Positions 17,306 through 25,984 of a DNA stretch of 64,000 nt are shown here, piece by piece. This DNA comes from G016756615 sp050958605 (GTDB taxonomy: Bacteria > Pseudomonadota > Alphaproteobacteria > Rhizobiales > Rhizobiaceae): assembly GCF_050958605.1 (NCBI RefSeq), contig NZ_JBJHDO010000003.1, positions 372,001-436,000 of the forward strand, given 5' to 3'. Position 1 is the first letter of the stretch. The number at the start of each line of letters is the position of its first letter. Below the pieces are notes generated by a model. That model was not told where the DNA came from. It worked only from the letters and a program-made list of their open reading frames with translations, and did no database searches. Made by a program: the position numbers and the translations under genes.

Positions 17306-17325
17306 GGCAGACCTGCAGGTCTGCC
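17306..17325. promoter_or_regulatory. 20-bp perfect palindrome at the predicted transcript start of the DUF4142 gene
   Basis: The arms GGCAGACCTG and CAGGTCTGCC are exact reverse complements with no loop. It lies between the -10 GTT (17332-17330) and the ribosome-binding site, so it is placed as a repressor operator or a leader hairpin. Confidence 0.55.
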
Positions 17326-17329
17326 GCCA

Positions 17330-17354
17330 AACCTTCGCTGCTGGGCTTTGTTCC
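17330..17354 (-). promoter_or_regulatory. EcfG-type promoter for the DUF4142 gene
   Basis: Reverse strand GGAAC (17354-17350), 17 nt, GTT (17332-17330). The start codon is 48 bases on, at 17282. Confidence 0.7.
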
Positions 17355-17383
17355 GAGCTTGCCAGCGTGCGGCGCACCCTGTC

Positions 17384-17408
17384 GGAACCGTTCTGAAGCT
17401 GAGGTGTT
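17384..17408 (+). promoter_or_regulatory. EcfG-type promoter for the 17452 gene
   Basis: GGAAC at 17384-17388, 17 nt, GTT at 17406-17408; start codon 44 bases later. Divergent from the DUF4142 promoter. Confidence 0.7.
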
Positions 17409-17451
17409 CAGAGATACCGAGGCTGCAAGTCATCAACTCCGGAGGGTATCA

Positions 17452-17673
17452 ATGGCGATGGTTGAACAACGGAAACGACGCACGGCGGGACGTGCAGAAG
17501 ACAAAGGCACTCTGGAGGAGCAACTACAGGAAGGTCTCGAAGACACTTTCCCGGCGAGCGATCCTGTTTCCGTCGTTTCGACGGCCATTCCCGGCTCCAC
17601 CAAGAAGCTCGTGGGCACCGATGACGTATTGAGGCGCAAACTCCGCGACAGGGACCACGACGCGGAAAGCTAG
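17452..17673 (+). CDS. small hydrophilic stress-type protein with TFPASDPVS motif
   Basis: 73 residues; GGAGG six bases before the ATG at 17452. A basic N-terminus is followed by a Glu/Gln-rich helix and the motif Thr-Phe-Pro-Ala-Ser-Asp-Pro-Val-Ser, which recurs in small alphaproteobacterial proteins of unknown function. It has its own EcfG-type promoter. Cytoplasmic by composition. No biochemical role is known to me. Confidence 0.75.
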   Translation: MAMVEQRKRRTAGRAEDKGTLEEQLQEGLEDTFPASDPVSVVSTAIPGSTKKLVGTDDVLRRKLRDRDHDAES

Positions 17674-17699
17674 GCCGTCTGGCTCCGAAGGCAGACCAG

Positions 17700-17724
17700 G
17701 GAACATTCCTGCATGTTCATGGTT
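17700..17724 (+). promoter_or_regulatory. EcfG-type promoter for the 24-residue peptide and membrane protein
   Basis: GGAAC at 17700-17704, 17 nt, GTT at 17722-17724, 33 bases before the start at 17758. Confidence 0.7.
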
Positions 17725-17757
17725 GTTTTTAATCGCTACCAAAATGGGAGCAGAGCC

Positions 17758-17832
17758 ATGCATGGACTTATCTATCTCATCGGTCTGGTCGTCGTGATCA
17801 TGGCAATACTTTCTTTCCTCGGCCTGCGATGA
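17758..17832 (+). CDS. 24-residue single-span membrane peptide, copy 1
   Basis: ATG at 17758 with GGGAG nine bases upstream, ending TGA at 17832. The peptide MHGLIYLIGLVVV followed by IMAILSFLGLR is one hydrophobic helix with a terminal Arg, so it should insert in the inner membrane. It is near-identical in its core to the peptide at 32829-32903. It lies directly behind an EcfG-type promoter and 39 bases before a membrane-protein gene. Conservation of the core between two loci argues it is a real gene. Confidence 0.75.
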   Translation: MHGLIYLIGLVVVIMAILSFLGLR

Positions 17833-17871
17833 AGTGGCGGCCGATCCAGTCTTGCGGAAGGAGGATTGCCG

Positions 17872-18765
17872 ATGTCGTTCATTGAAGAAGATGTCCCCGT
17901 CGCCACTACTGTTTCGGCGGATGAAAGCTCTTATGTGGACTGGCCAGCCATTCTTGCTGGGACGGTTCTGGCAAGCGCGATCGCTTTTGTCCTTCTGACG
18001 TTTGGATCCGCTATCGGACTTTCCCTCACATCCGCGCGTGAAGAAGCCGGAATGTCGCTTTTCTGGCTCGCCATCGTCGCTGCCCTGTGGCTGCTATGGG
18101 TTCAGATTTCCGCCTATCTGGCGGGAGGTTACCTAACCGGACGCCTGCGTCGGCGGAAGCTTGATGCAACGGAGCACGAGTCCGACATCCGAGATGGTTC
18201 TCACGGCTTGATCGTATGGGGCCTGGGTGTCCTTCTCAGCGGCCTGCTTGCGTTTTCGGGAATAACCGCCGCCGTTTCTGCAGCGACAGGCGCAGCCGGA
18301 ACTGTTGCAGGTGGAGCGGCGGCAGGGGCCGCAACAACAGCCACCGAGGTGATCGACCAAAGCGGCGTGCTGATTGACCGTTTCCTTAGACCGGGCACGC
18401 CTGGCGCCGAACCGCCATCCACAGCCGCCCGCGACGAGATCACCCGCGTGCTCGTTTCCTCCCTCACCGACGGAGCTCTATCCGACGAGGACAGGCAGTA
18501 TCTCGCCAGCGTGATTTCGGCTCGCACGGGGCTCGATCAGGCGCAGGCGCAGCAGCGCGTAGACGCATTGTGGACGCAAGTGCAGCAGGCGGAAGCCAAG
18601 GCTCGAGAAATCGCCGACAAGGCGCGGCGCGTCGGTATGATCGCGGCGTTCATGACGGCAGCCACCTTGCTCGTCAGCGCTGTGGCAGCATATTACGGCG
18701 CTGTTTTGGGCGGTAACCACAGGGACAATCAGGTCGTGTTTGCCGACTGGGTCAAGCCTTGGTAA
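17872..18765 (+). CDS. multi-span inner-membrane protein of unknown function
   Basis: 297 residues; AAGGAGG seven bases before the ATG at 17872 decides the start over a TTG at 17866. Hydrophobic spans lie near residues 27-48, 62-86, 113-150 (Ala/Gly-rich, after a basic loop) and 263-288, with a soluble Gln/Ala-rich helical part between about 190 and 260. Co-transcribed with the 24-residue peptide. No named domain is recognised. Confidence 0.75.
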   Translation: MSFIEEDVPVATTVSADESSYVDWPAILAGTVLASAIAFVLLTFGSAIGLSLTSAREEAGMSLFWLAIVAALWLLWVQISAYLAGGYLTGRLRRRKLDATEHESDIRDGSHGLIVWGLGVLLSGLLAFSGITAAVSAATGAAGTVAGGAAAGAATTATEVIDQSGVLIDRFLRPGTPGAEPPSTAARDEITRVLVSSLTDGALSDEDRQYLASVISARTGLDQAQAQQRVDALWTQVQQAEAKAREIADKARRVGMIAAFMTAATLLVSAVAAYYGAVLGGNHRDNQVVFADWVKPW

Positions 18766-18848
18766 CGCCCTGAGGCGGCGATCGGCGTGAAGCTCCTCAA
18801 TGAGATAAGGCTACGGCTCGACCGTCGTCGGATCTTGGAAGACCCACA

Positions 18849-20132
18849 ATGAGAGTGCTCGTCGTCGGCGCGACAGGCCTCATCGGTTCTGCCGTCTGCG
18901 CAAGACTCAGAGCCGACGGTCACGAGGTCGTGGGGGTCGCGCGTTCGCGCTCAGCAATGCAATCAGTCGACCGAGCCATCACCCTCGACATCGCCAAGGC
19001 GACTTCGCCAGAGGAATGGGAGGGGCATCTGGACGGCGTCAACGCTGTCGTCAACTGCGCCGGAGTCTTCCAGCAGGGGCTAGTCGAGTCCCCGAAAGGG
19101 GTTCACGTGGCGGGAATAGCTGCCCTTTTCCGCGCATGCGAAAACCGCGGTATCCGTCGCGTCATCCATTTTTCTGCGATAGGCGTGGATCGGGGCGCCG
19201 TGTCCGAATTTTCCAGAACAAAGCTCGCCGGCGACGAGGTCTTGACGGCTTCAGGCCTGGACTGGGTCATTCTTCGCCCGTCGGTCGTTCTCGGCCGCTC
19301 CGCATTCGGCGCCAGCGCGTTGATACGCGGTCTCGCGTCTCTGCCTTTCCTGCCCGTCATGCCGGCTACCGGCCCCCTGCAGGTCGTGATGATGGATGAC
19401 GTCGTGGAGACCGTCGTCTTTTACCTGAACCCCGAAGCGCCGAGCCGCACGATCCTCGAGCTTGCGGGCCCTAGAAAAATCACTTTCGAAGACGTCGTGG
19501 CGACATATCGGCATTGGCTGGGCTGGGCACCCGCCCGACGCGCCCTCTTGCCCCGGTGGGTTGCGGATCTCGCTTATTGGTCAGGCGACGTTGCCGGTTG
19601 GCTCGGATGGCGCCCGCCGGTGCGCTCGACCGCGAAACGGGAGATGGCTCGCGGAGCTGTGGGAGATCCCAACCCTTGGCAAGCTTCGACGGGCCTTCAT
19701 CCCCGCGATCTCAGCGCAACTCTTGAACGAGAACCTTCGTCCGTACAGGAGCGATGGTTTTCCAAGCTCTATTTTCTGAAGCCTGTGATCTTTATCGTGT
19801 TTGCCCTGTTCTGGATCGCCACAGGGCTGATCTCGTTAGGGCCCGGCTTCGACATCGGCGTCGGGCTCATGCAACGGGCAGGAACGGGCAGTCTGGCAGC
19901 GCCCGGCGTCATCGCGGGCGCCTTGGCGGACATCGCGATCGGCCTTGCGATCCTCTATCGACCCACGGCCAGGGCCGGCCTTCACGCCGCGCTGGCAATC
20001 TCGTTGTTCTACCTGGTAGCGGGATCGATCCTCGTCCCGGAACTCTGGAAGGAGCCGCTCGGTCCCATGATGAAGATATGGCCGATCATGGCGCTCAATC
20101 TGGTAGCGCTCGCCATATTGGAGGAGCGCTGA
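18849..20132 (+). CDS. NAD(P)-binding SDR fused to a DoxX-like membrane domain
   Basis: 427 residues. Residues 1-290 form an atypical SDR (NmrA/YwnB-like) with VVGATGLIGSAVCARL at the start; residues about 305-425 form a four-span DoxX-like domain. Such fusions are annotated as SDR family oxidoreductase/DoxX-like proteins; the reaction is unknown, perhaps redox of a membrane quinone or lipid. The following gene starts within its stop codon. Confidence 0.85.
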   Translation: MRVLVVGATGLIGSAVCARLRADGHEVVGVARSRSAMQSVDRAITLDIAKATSPEEWEGHLDGVNAVVNCAGVFQQGLVESPKGVHVAGIAALFRACENRGIRRVIHFSAIGVDRGAVSEFSRTKLAGDEVLTASGLDWVILRPSVVLGRSAFGASALIRGLASLPFLPVMPATGPLQVVMMDDVVETVVFYLNPEAPSRTILELAGPRKITFEDVVATYRHWLGWAPARRALLPRWVADLAYWSGDVAGWLGWRPPVRSTAKREMARGAVGDPNPWQASTGLHPRDLSATLEREPSSVQERWFSKLYFLKPVIFIVFALFWIATGLISLGPGFDIGVGLMQRAGTGSLAAPGVIAGALADIAIGLAILYRPTARAGLHAALAISLFYLVAGSILVPELWKEPLGPMMKIWPIMALNLVALAILEER

Positions 20133-20617
20133 TGCTTTATTTCCTGTTGAAGTATCTGCACGTCATTGGCGCCTCGGTTCTGCTGGGCACAGGAGCGGGC
20201 ATCGCATTTTTCATGCTGCTCGCTCATCGAACCGGAAATCCTGTCGTCGTAGCGGGTGTGGCCCGCATCGTGGTGATCGCCGATTTCCTGTTCACCGCTA
20301 CCGCGGTCGTCGCGCAGCCTGTGACGGGCGTGGCGCTCGCCTGGACCGTAGGTTATTCGTTATGGGACGGATGGATCCTGCTCTCCATGCTGCTCTACAT
20401 CGTTACCGGCGCATTCTGGCTGCCTGTCGTATGGATGCAGATGCGCATGCGCGATCTCGCCGGCGCGGCGGCTTTGGACGGCAAGCCCCTACCCTCGCAA
20501 TACCATCTCCTGTTCAGGCTGTGGTTCGCCTTCGGCTTTCCGGCATTTGCTGCGGTCGCCGGTATCTTCTGGCTCATGATCGCACGACCCGAGATTCCTT
20601 TCCTCGACACGATGTGA
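20132..20617 (+). CDS. DUF2269 family integral membrane protein
   Basis: 161 residues with four predicted spans. It begins with a Leu-Lys-Tyr-Leu-His-Val-Ile-Gly stretch whose His is typical of DUF2269. GGAGG ends about ten bases before the ATG, and the ATG overlaps the stop of the SDR/DoxX gene by one base, so the two are translated together and probably act together in the membrane. Function unknown. Confidence 0.83.
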   Translation: MLYFLLKYLHVIGASVLLGTGAGIAFFMLLAHRTGNPVVVAGVARIVVIADFLFTATAVVAQPVTGVALAWTVGYSLWDGWILLSMLLYIVTGAFWLPVVWMQMRMRDLAGAAALDGKPLPSQYHLLFRLWFAFGFPAFAAVAGIFWLMIARPEIPFLDTM

Positions 20618-20731
20618 CCCGCGGCCCCGCTCGCTCGAGCAGCGATATTCCCAGCGAGTTCGGCTCGGAAACCAAAGCCCTCCAGTCGGCGTTCACGATA
20701 AAGACGCCCTGTTGGATCGAGAGAAGAGCTT

Positions 20732-22210
20732 ATGAACTTATTGCCTGGTCATCCTGGGAGCTGCTGGCTCTCGACCGCACCACGAACCACGTATCCGCCA
20801 GTCGAAGGATCCCTGCACGCCGAAACGATCATCGTCGGCGGGGGTATCGTCGGCCTCACAACCGCGCTGCGCCTGTGCGAAGCAGGAGCTTCGGTGATCG
20901 TCGTCGAGGCTCTGCGGATCGGTGGCCAGGTGACCGGCCGCTCGACGGCAAAGATCACGACGCAGCACGCCCTGATTTACCGCCACCTGATAGAAACGCG
21001 CGGCCGGGAACTGGCACAAAGCTATGCCGATGCCAACCGCTCCGGAGCGGCCCGCATCAAGGAGTGGATTCGCCAGTACGATATCGGCTGCGATCTCGAA
21101 TCGAGGCCCGCCTACGCCTATACGAGCTCTCCCGCCCGACGCGCGGATATCGCGGCGGAGGCAGAGGCAGCGCGGGAGCTGGGCCTGGAGGCTGAGGCGA
21201 TCGACAAGGCGCCCTTGCCTTTCGAGACCGCGGGCGCACTTCTCTTTCCTGATCAGGCGCAGTTCAACCCGGCGAGCTATCTGGCCGGCCTCGCCCGAGC
21301 GGTCGTCGAACGCGGCGGGCAGGTCTTCGAAAACAGCCGGGCGGTACTCATCGACGAGGCTAGCCGCTGGCGCGTGGTCACCGACGGCGGCCATACCCTT
21401 CATGCCGAGCACGTCGTCATCGCCACGAACATGACCGTGAAAAGTCCTGTCGGCATGGCGAACCGCACGCAGCCGCGCAGTCATGTGGCGATGGCGTTTC
21501 GCACCGACGGCCCTGACATGGTCGACGGCATGTTCATCGGTATCGATGATCCCACCCGCTCGCTGAGAATGGGCCGCGACGCGAAGGGTCCGCTGCTCGT
21601 CGCGCTCGGACCGAAATTCAACACCGGACAGGATGGAAACGTTGCGGCGCGTTTCCAGGAACTGGAGCAATGGGTGCGGCAACGCTTTCCGGTCCGAGAT
21701 GTCGTATGGCGCTGGTGCAACGAGGATTACGACACGGCCGACCGAGTGGCCTTTGCCGGAACGCCGGATCCGGAGAAGGCGGCTGGTTTTCACATCGCCA
21801 CCGGTTTCAATGCTTGGGGTATCAGCAACGGAACGGCGGCCGGGATGATGATCGCCGATCTTGTATCGGCCAAATCCAATCCTTGGGTGACGCTCTACGA
21901 TCCCGCGCGACCCTATCCGAAGGATTTTCACAAGAACGCGGACAGCCAGTCAATTCTCGACGACGTGGAGGACATCGCGCCCGGTCAAGGAGGCGTTCTG
22001 GTGCAAGGCGACGAGAAGGTGGCCGTCTGGCGCGACGATGCCGGAAGGCTGCATGCCGTTTCCGCCACTTGCACCCACAAGGGCTGTACCGTCACTTGGA
22101 ACAACGCGGACCGAACATGGGACTGCCCGTGCCATGGTTCGATCTTCGCCGCCGATGGTTCGGTGATCCACGGCCCCGCGAGAAAGCCGCTGGCAAGTGT
22201 CAGCCTTTAA
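20732..22210 (+). CDS. FAD-dependent oxidoreductase with C-terminal Rieske 2Fe-2S domain
   Basis: 492 residues. A DAO-type flavoprotein (GGGIVGLTTALRL near residue 36) occupies about 30-390. A Rieske domain follows: Cys447-x-His449 and Cys465-x2-His468 are the cluster ligands and Cys452/Cys467 the possible disulfide. It likely passes electrons from a small amine or other substrate through FAD and the cluster; the substrate is unknown. The phospholipase D gene starts inside its last codons. Confidence 0.88.
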   Translation: MNLLPGHPGSCWLSTAPRTTYPPVEGSLHAETIIVGGGIVGLTTALRLCEAGASVIVVEALRIGGQVTGRSTAKITTQHALIYRHLIETRGRELAQSYADANRSGAARIKEWIRQYDIGCDLESRPAYAYTSSPARRADIAAEAEAARELGLEAEAIDKAPLPFETAGALLFPDQAQFNPASYLAGLARAVVERGGQVFENSRAVLIDEASRWRVVTDGGHTLHAEHVVIATNMTVKSPVGMANRTQPRSHVAMAFRTDGPDMVDGMFIGIDDPTRSLRMGRDAKGPLLVALGPKFNTGQDGNVAARFQELEQWVRQRFPVRDVVWRWCNEDYDTADRVAFAGTPDPEKAAGFHIATGFNAWGISNGTAAGMMIADLVSAKSNPWVTLYDPARPYPKDFHKNADSQSILDDVEDIAPGQGGVLVQGDEKVAVWRDDAGRLHAVSATCTHKGCTVTWNNADRTWDCPCHGSIFAADGSVIHGPARKPLASVSL

Positions 22211-23735
22211 ACTTGCTCGCTTTTACCGTGCTCGGGCTGGTCAGCGTCGGTGGCCAGCCGATATTTCCGCTGGCGCGGAACCGCGTCCACACGCTCCACG
22301 AATAGTTGTCCCTGGCCGCAACGCGTGGCGCGTCGAGCAGGCGACGCGAGCGGCGGTTCTCGTCGATGCAGACTGCTATTATCGCCATCTGGAACAAGCG
22401 CTTCTCCTGGCCCGCCGATCGATATGGATACTCGGGTGGGACTTCAACGGCCGGATCAGCCTGCGCCCGGACTGCGGTCCCGCCCCTCGAACGCTCGGCA
22501 GCCTGTTGCGAAGCATCGTCGAACAGCGCGAGGATTTGGAGTTACGCCTGCTGATCTGGAACCTGGGATCCGTCTATTCGCAGAAAAAACTGAACCTTTC
22601 CCTTGACGAAGATTGGGCGGATCATCCGCGTATCCAGCTTCGGCTCGACAGCGAGCATCCGCTCCGGGCCAGCCATCATCAGAAACTGGTCTGCATAGAC
22701 GATTCGGTTGCGTTTGCAGGAGGTATCGATCTGACGGTCAAGCGATGGGATACGAGCGAGCATCTCGCCGCCCAGCCTGCAAGGAGCGAGCCCGACGGAA
22801 CTCCCTACCCACCCGTGCACGACGTTCAGATGGCTGTCGAAGGCAATGCGGCGCGGGCCCTTGGGGACCTCGCGCGAGAACGATGGCGCGCGGCGACTGG
22901 AGAAGAGCACAGCCCCATTTGGCGGCAGACCCAATGCTGGCCCGCCGGACTTGTACCCGACCTGCTCGACACGGATGTGGCGATCGCCCGCACCTGGCCG
23001 CGACACCATGATCGTGCCGCCAAACGCGAAGTCGCCCTGCTGAACCAGGATGCCCTTAAGAGCGCCCGCCACTTTATCTACATCGAGACGCAGTATTTCG
23101 CTTCTTCCGGAATCGGACGGACCCTCGCCAACCGGCTAAGGGAAAAGGACGGGCCTGAAATCGTTATCCTGGTGACCGAAAGTTCCCGTGGCCTGCTGGA
23201 GCAGTTCGTGATGGGTGGCAATCGCGACCGGCTGATACGGCGGCTGAAAAGGGCCGACCGCTTCAACAGGCTGAGAGTGATGTATGCGGTCGTGGCGGAT
23301 GAGCATAAGGAATGCGAGGTTCTGATCCATTCGAAGGTGGTGATCGTGGACGACCGGTTCCTGCGCGTTGGGTCCTCTAACCTGAACAACCGGTCCGAGG
23401 GCCTGGATACCGAATGCGACCTGGCAGTCGAAGCTGGGAACGAGCATCAATGCGAAGCAATTGCTGGCCTGCGCGAGGCGCTTCTCGCCGAACATCTCGG
23501 CTCGACGCCACAGGCGGTGCGCGCGGCCGTGAAGGAAGAGGCCTCCCTCGTGCGGGGAATCGACCGCCTCAACATCAATTCCCGGGGGCTGCGGGAATTC
23601 AGGATCGGACCCGGCCGAACCCGTCTGCTGCTCGGAACGGGCCTGCTCGACCCGAAACGCCCTTATTGGCCGCTGCAGTGGCTTTTACGACGGCTCAAAA
23701 ATTGGGCGGAGCGCGTGTCGGCTGGCATTGTTTGA
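22197..23735 (+). CDS. phospholipase D/cardiolipin-synthase-like protein
   Basis: 512 residues with two HKD motifs: His-x-Lys near residue 160 (HHQKLVCIDD) followed by Gly-Gly-Ile-Asp, and His-x-Lys near 378 (HSKVVIVDD) followed by GSSNLNNRS. Enzymes of this class hydrolyse or transfer phosphatidyl groups. The GTG at 22197 overlaps the previous gene by 14 bases; a later start is possible because the first 35 residues are not conserved-looking. It is convergent with, and overlaps by 73 bases, the LPG-synthase-like gene. Confidence 0.88.
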   Translation: MSAFKLARFYRARAGQRRWPADISAGAEPRPHAPRIVVPGRNAWRVEQATRAAVLVDADCYYRHLEQALLLARRSIWILGWDFNGRISLRPDCGPAPRTLGSLLRSIVEQREDLELRLLIWNLGSVYSQKKLNLSLDEDWADHPRIQLRLDSEHPLRASHHQKLVCIDDSVAFAGGIDLTVKRWDTSEHLAAQPARSEPDGTPYPPVHDVQMAVEGNAARALGDLARERWRAATGEEHSPIWRQTQCWPAGLVPDLLDTDVAIARTWPRHHDRAAKREVALLNQDALKSARHFIYIETQYFASSGIGRTLANRLREKDGPEIVILVTESSRGLLEQFVMGGNRDRLIRRLKRADRFNRLRVMYAVVADEHKECEVLIHSKVVIVDDRFLRVGSSNLNNRSEGLDTECDLAVEAGNEHQCEAIAGLREALLAEHLGSTPQAVRAAVKEEASLVRGIDRLNINSRGLREFRIGPGRTRLLLGTGLLDPKRPYWPLQWLLRRLKNWAERVSAGIV

Positions 23736-24679
23736 GCCGGCGGCGCTTCATCCATCTTCCGCTTTCTCGCTTCCTTGAAGGATCGCCGCTCCGAAAGGAA
23801 CTGCAAGGTGAGACCAAAGCCAAGCGGCACGAAGAAATACACGAAGCGGAACGCGAGGAGCGCGCCGATCAACGTCCCTCCTGGCATCAAGTAGAGGATC
23901 GCGGTTTCCAGGACGCCCAGGCCACCCGGCACGTGGCTGACGAGCGCGGTGGTGTTGGCGATGACATAGACGGAGGAAACCGCCAGATAGCCGGCATCCG
24001 TAAACGCAGCAAGCGTCTGGTGCAGGCACGCCGCCACGAAGGCGAAATTGACGGAGCCGATCAGCACCTGGGCCGAGGCCAGTCGCGGCGACGGCATTTC
24101 GAACGACCATTTCCCCAAATGCAGCGAGGAGCGCAGAAAAGCCGAAAGAACGACATACGCACACATGATGGCCAGGCATGCGAGCCCCAATGCGCGGATC
24201 GATTCAGCGCTGAAGCCGGTCATCTGCGCCGCCGCGGCAGGATTGAGCAGCATCCCCGAGCCGCCGAGCGTGATCAAGCCCAGCGCGACCGTCATTCCGG
24301 AAAAAAGAACTACCTTCGCCACCTCCTCTGCATTCAGTCCCCAATTCGAGTAGAACCGGTACCGGATGGCTCCGCTGCTCAATGCCGCCACGCCGATATT
24401 GTGGCCTATCGAGAGGCTGACGAACGAGGCAAGGGCGGTCTTGATGTAAGGCAGGCGCTTGCCGGCATATCTGACGCCGAACGCATCGAAGAGCGTCAGG
24501 CACAAATAGCTGCAGCCGGCAAATCCGAAAGCTGCCAGGAGCCGGATGGGCGGAACCGACCGGATCGAAGCCACGACCTCTTCGAAGCTGTAGCGACTGA
24601 GCGCCCTGTAGAGAAGGAAACAGGCAAGGCCGATCGCTGCGACCACCAGCGCACGCGTCAGCCATCTTCCATAGTGCAT
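23663..24679 (-). CDS. lysylphosphatidylglycerol-synthase-like transmembrane protein (UPF0104)
   Basis: 338 residues with about eight predicted spans, resembling the membrane domain of LPG synthases and flippases (COG0392): GHNIGVAALSSGAIRYRFY and VSHVPGGLGVLE are the characteristic loops. No aminoacyl-transfer domain is present. Start at the ATG 24679; the binding site is weak. Divergent from the endonuclease-like gene with a shared symmetrical EcfG-type promoter. Likely role: lipid translocation, by family. Confidence 0.85.
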   Translation of the reverse strand: MHYGRWLTRALVVAAIGLACFLLYRALSRYSFEEVVASIRSVPPIRLLAAFGFAGCSYLCLTLFDAFGVRYAGKRLPYIKTALASFVSLSIGHNIGVAALSSGAIRYRFYSNWGLNAEEVAKVVLFSGMTVALGLITLGGSGMLLNPAAAAQMTGFSAESIRALGLACLAIMCAYVVLSAFLRSSLHLGKWSFEMPSPRLASAQVLIGSVNFAFVAACLHQTLAAFTDAGYLAVSSVYVIANTTALVSHVPGGLGVLETAILYLMPGGTLIGALLAFRFVYFFVPLGFGLTLQFLSERRSFKEARKRKMDEAPPAQTMPADTRSAQFLSRRKSHCSGQ

Positions 24680-24734
24680 CGGGAGTTTCTCTATCTCTGA
24701 TCCGGCAAAGCAGCCGAGGCGGCCAATCGATTGG

Positions 24735-24762
24735 GGAACGGAATCGGTCGAGCGTCGGTTCC
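24735..24762. promoter_or_regulatory. symmetrical, bidirectional EcfG-type promoter
   Basis: GGAAC at 24735-24739 and GTTCC at 24758-24762, 18 nt apart. Read forward it is GGAAC-N18-GTT for the gene at 24803; read on the reverse strand it is also GGAAC-N18-GTT for the gene at 24679, because each -35 element is the complement of the opposite -10. Confidence 0.65.
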
Positions 24763-24802
24763 GCCAGAAATGAGTGACTTCGACCTGTTGGGGGACGAGA
24801 GA

Positions 24803-25576
24803 ATGGTTCGGATCCTGACCTATAACGTCCATAGCTGCGTCGGTTCGGACCGGAGGTCGGATCCGGCGCGGATCGCCGAGGTGATCGCCGATTGCCGGGC
24901 GGATATCATCGCACTTCAGGAACTCGACGTGCGACGCGCCAGGACGGGCGGCATCGACCAGGCGCATGCCATTGCCGCGCATCTCAACATGACAGCGCAT
25001 TTCCATCCGGCATTGCATGTCGAAGAGGAGCAATATGGCGATGCGATCCTCACAGCTCTCCCGGCAGATCTGGTCAAGGCAGGCCCGCTACCCTCGATGG
25101 GCGAGCCGCGCGGCGCGATCTGGATATCGGTGGATGTGGGCGGTGTCGAACTCCAGGTGTTCAACACGCATCTCGGTCTGTCACGACGCGAACGGCTCAA
25201 TCAGGTGGCGAACTTGCTAGGCCCGGTCTGGCTCGGCAATCCTTCCTGCCGAGGCCCGCGGGTTCTGGTCGGCGATTTCAACGCCGTGCCCAGATCGGCC
25301 GCGTATCGCGTGCTCGCCAAGCGCATGAAGGATTTTTACGTCGATCTTCATCCTCGCAAGCCCGGCCCGACATTCCCGGCGCGGCTTCCGCTGCTGCGCA
25401 TCGACCACGTCTTTCTCGACCACTCGATCGAGGTGTCGAATGGCGGCGTGCACCGCACCGGGCTTGCCCGAACAGCGTCGGATCACTTGCCGCTGATCGC
25501 CGACATAATATTGCGTGGACAAGGCCCCTCGGATGCGCTGTCAGGGCTCGATATAGCCGCCGGCGAAGAGACGTAG
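24803..25576 (+). CDS. endonuclease/exonuclease/phosphatase-family protein
   Basis: 257 residues. EEP-fold motifs in order: LTYNVHSCVG (Asn), IIALQELD (catalytic Glu), NTHLGL, VLVGDFNAVP (Asp/Asn) and the final ASDHLPL (Asp/His). It cleaves a phosphodiester, either nucleic acid or phospholipid headgroup. The ATG at 24803 has GGGGGA upstream; earlier ATGs at 24731 and 24770 overlap or crowd the promoter. It groups with PLD and LPG-synthase-like genes, favouring a lipid role. Confidence 0.87.
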   Translation: MVRILTYNVHSCVGSDRRSDPARIAEVIADCRADIIALQELDVRRARTGGIDQAHAIAAHLNMTAHFHPALHVEEEQYGDAILTALPADLVKAGPLPSMGEPRGAIWISVDVGGVELQVFNTHLGLSRRERLNQVANLLGPVWLGNPSCRGPRVLVGDFNAVPRSAAYRVLAKRMKDFYVDLHPRKPGPTFPARLPLLRIDHVFLDHSIEVSNGGVHRTGLARTASDHLPLIADIILRGQGPSDALSGLDIAAGEET

Positions 25577-25984
25577 CTGGTGGCGATTGGGATCGGCAGT
25601 GAAAATCAATGCGCCCCGTCGTTCGGACTTCTGAGGGACATAGTCGAGCACCACGCTGCTTTCCTCGACAACCCCCTTGTCGTCGCGCAGCTCGCCCTTG
25701 ATCTCGACCGCGGCAACCGACTTGCCCCCCCGGTTGGAGGCGGAAAACTCGACCACATAGCGGTCGTTGCCAGGCGTCGTCCCTACGGGCACCACAACAA
25801 TCTCTGGCGTGCCATCAGGTGCGCTCAAGCCGTCGATGACGAGATAGGTGAGGACCGACAACAGGGCCGCGCAACTGATGCCCGCAACTATCCACTCGGC
25901 AATCGAGGTGCCGGGTTTCCGAGCTGCGGCCTTATCGGATTGCCGCCCCTCTGGCTTAGCTTTCCCTGTGGAGTTCTTCGTCAA
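25541..25984 (-). CDS. TIGR02588-like membrane-anchored protein
   Basis: 147 residues with one N-terminal span (about 30-55) and a beta-rich exported domain ending in Gly-Gly-Tyr-Ile-Glu-Pro. The start is TTG at 25984, overlapping the TGA of the upstream TIGR02587-like gene (TTGA). From memory TIGR02587 and TIGR02588 proteins occur as an adjacent pair of unknown function, exactly as here. The 3' end overlaps the convergent endonuclease-like gene by 36 bases. Confidence 0.75.
   Translation of the reverse strand: MTKNSTGKAKPEGRQSDKAAARKPGTSIAEWIVAGISCAALLSVLTYLVIDGLSAPDGTPEIVVVPVGTTPGNDRYVVEFSASNRGGKSVAAVEIKGELRDDKGVVEESSVVLDYVPQKSERRGALIFTADPNRHQLRLFAGGYIEP

Noticed and set aside
20668..20695. 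Stress promoter ahead of the FAD/Rieske gene
   Set aside because: The -35 reads GGAAAC with an extra A, so it does not fit the consensus spacing.
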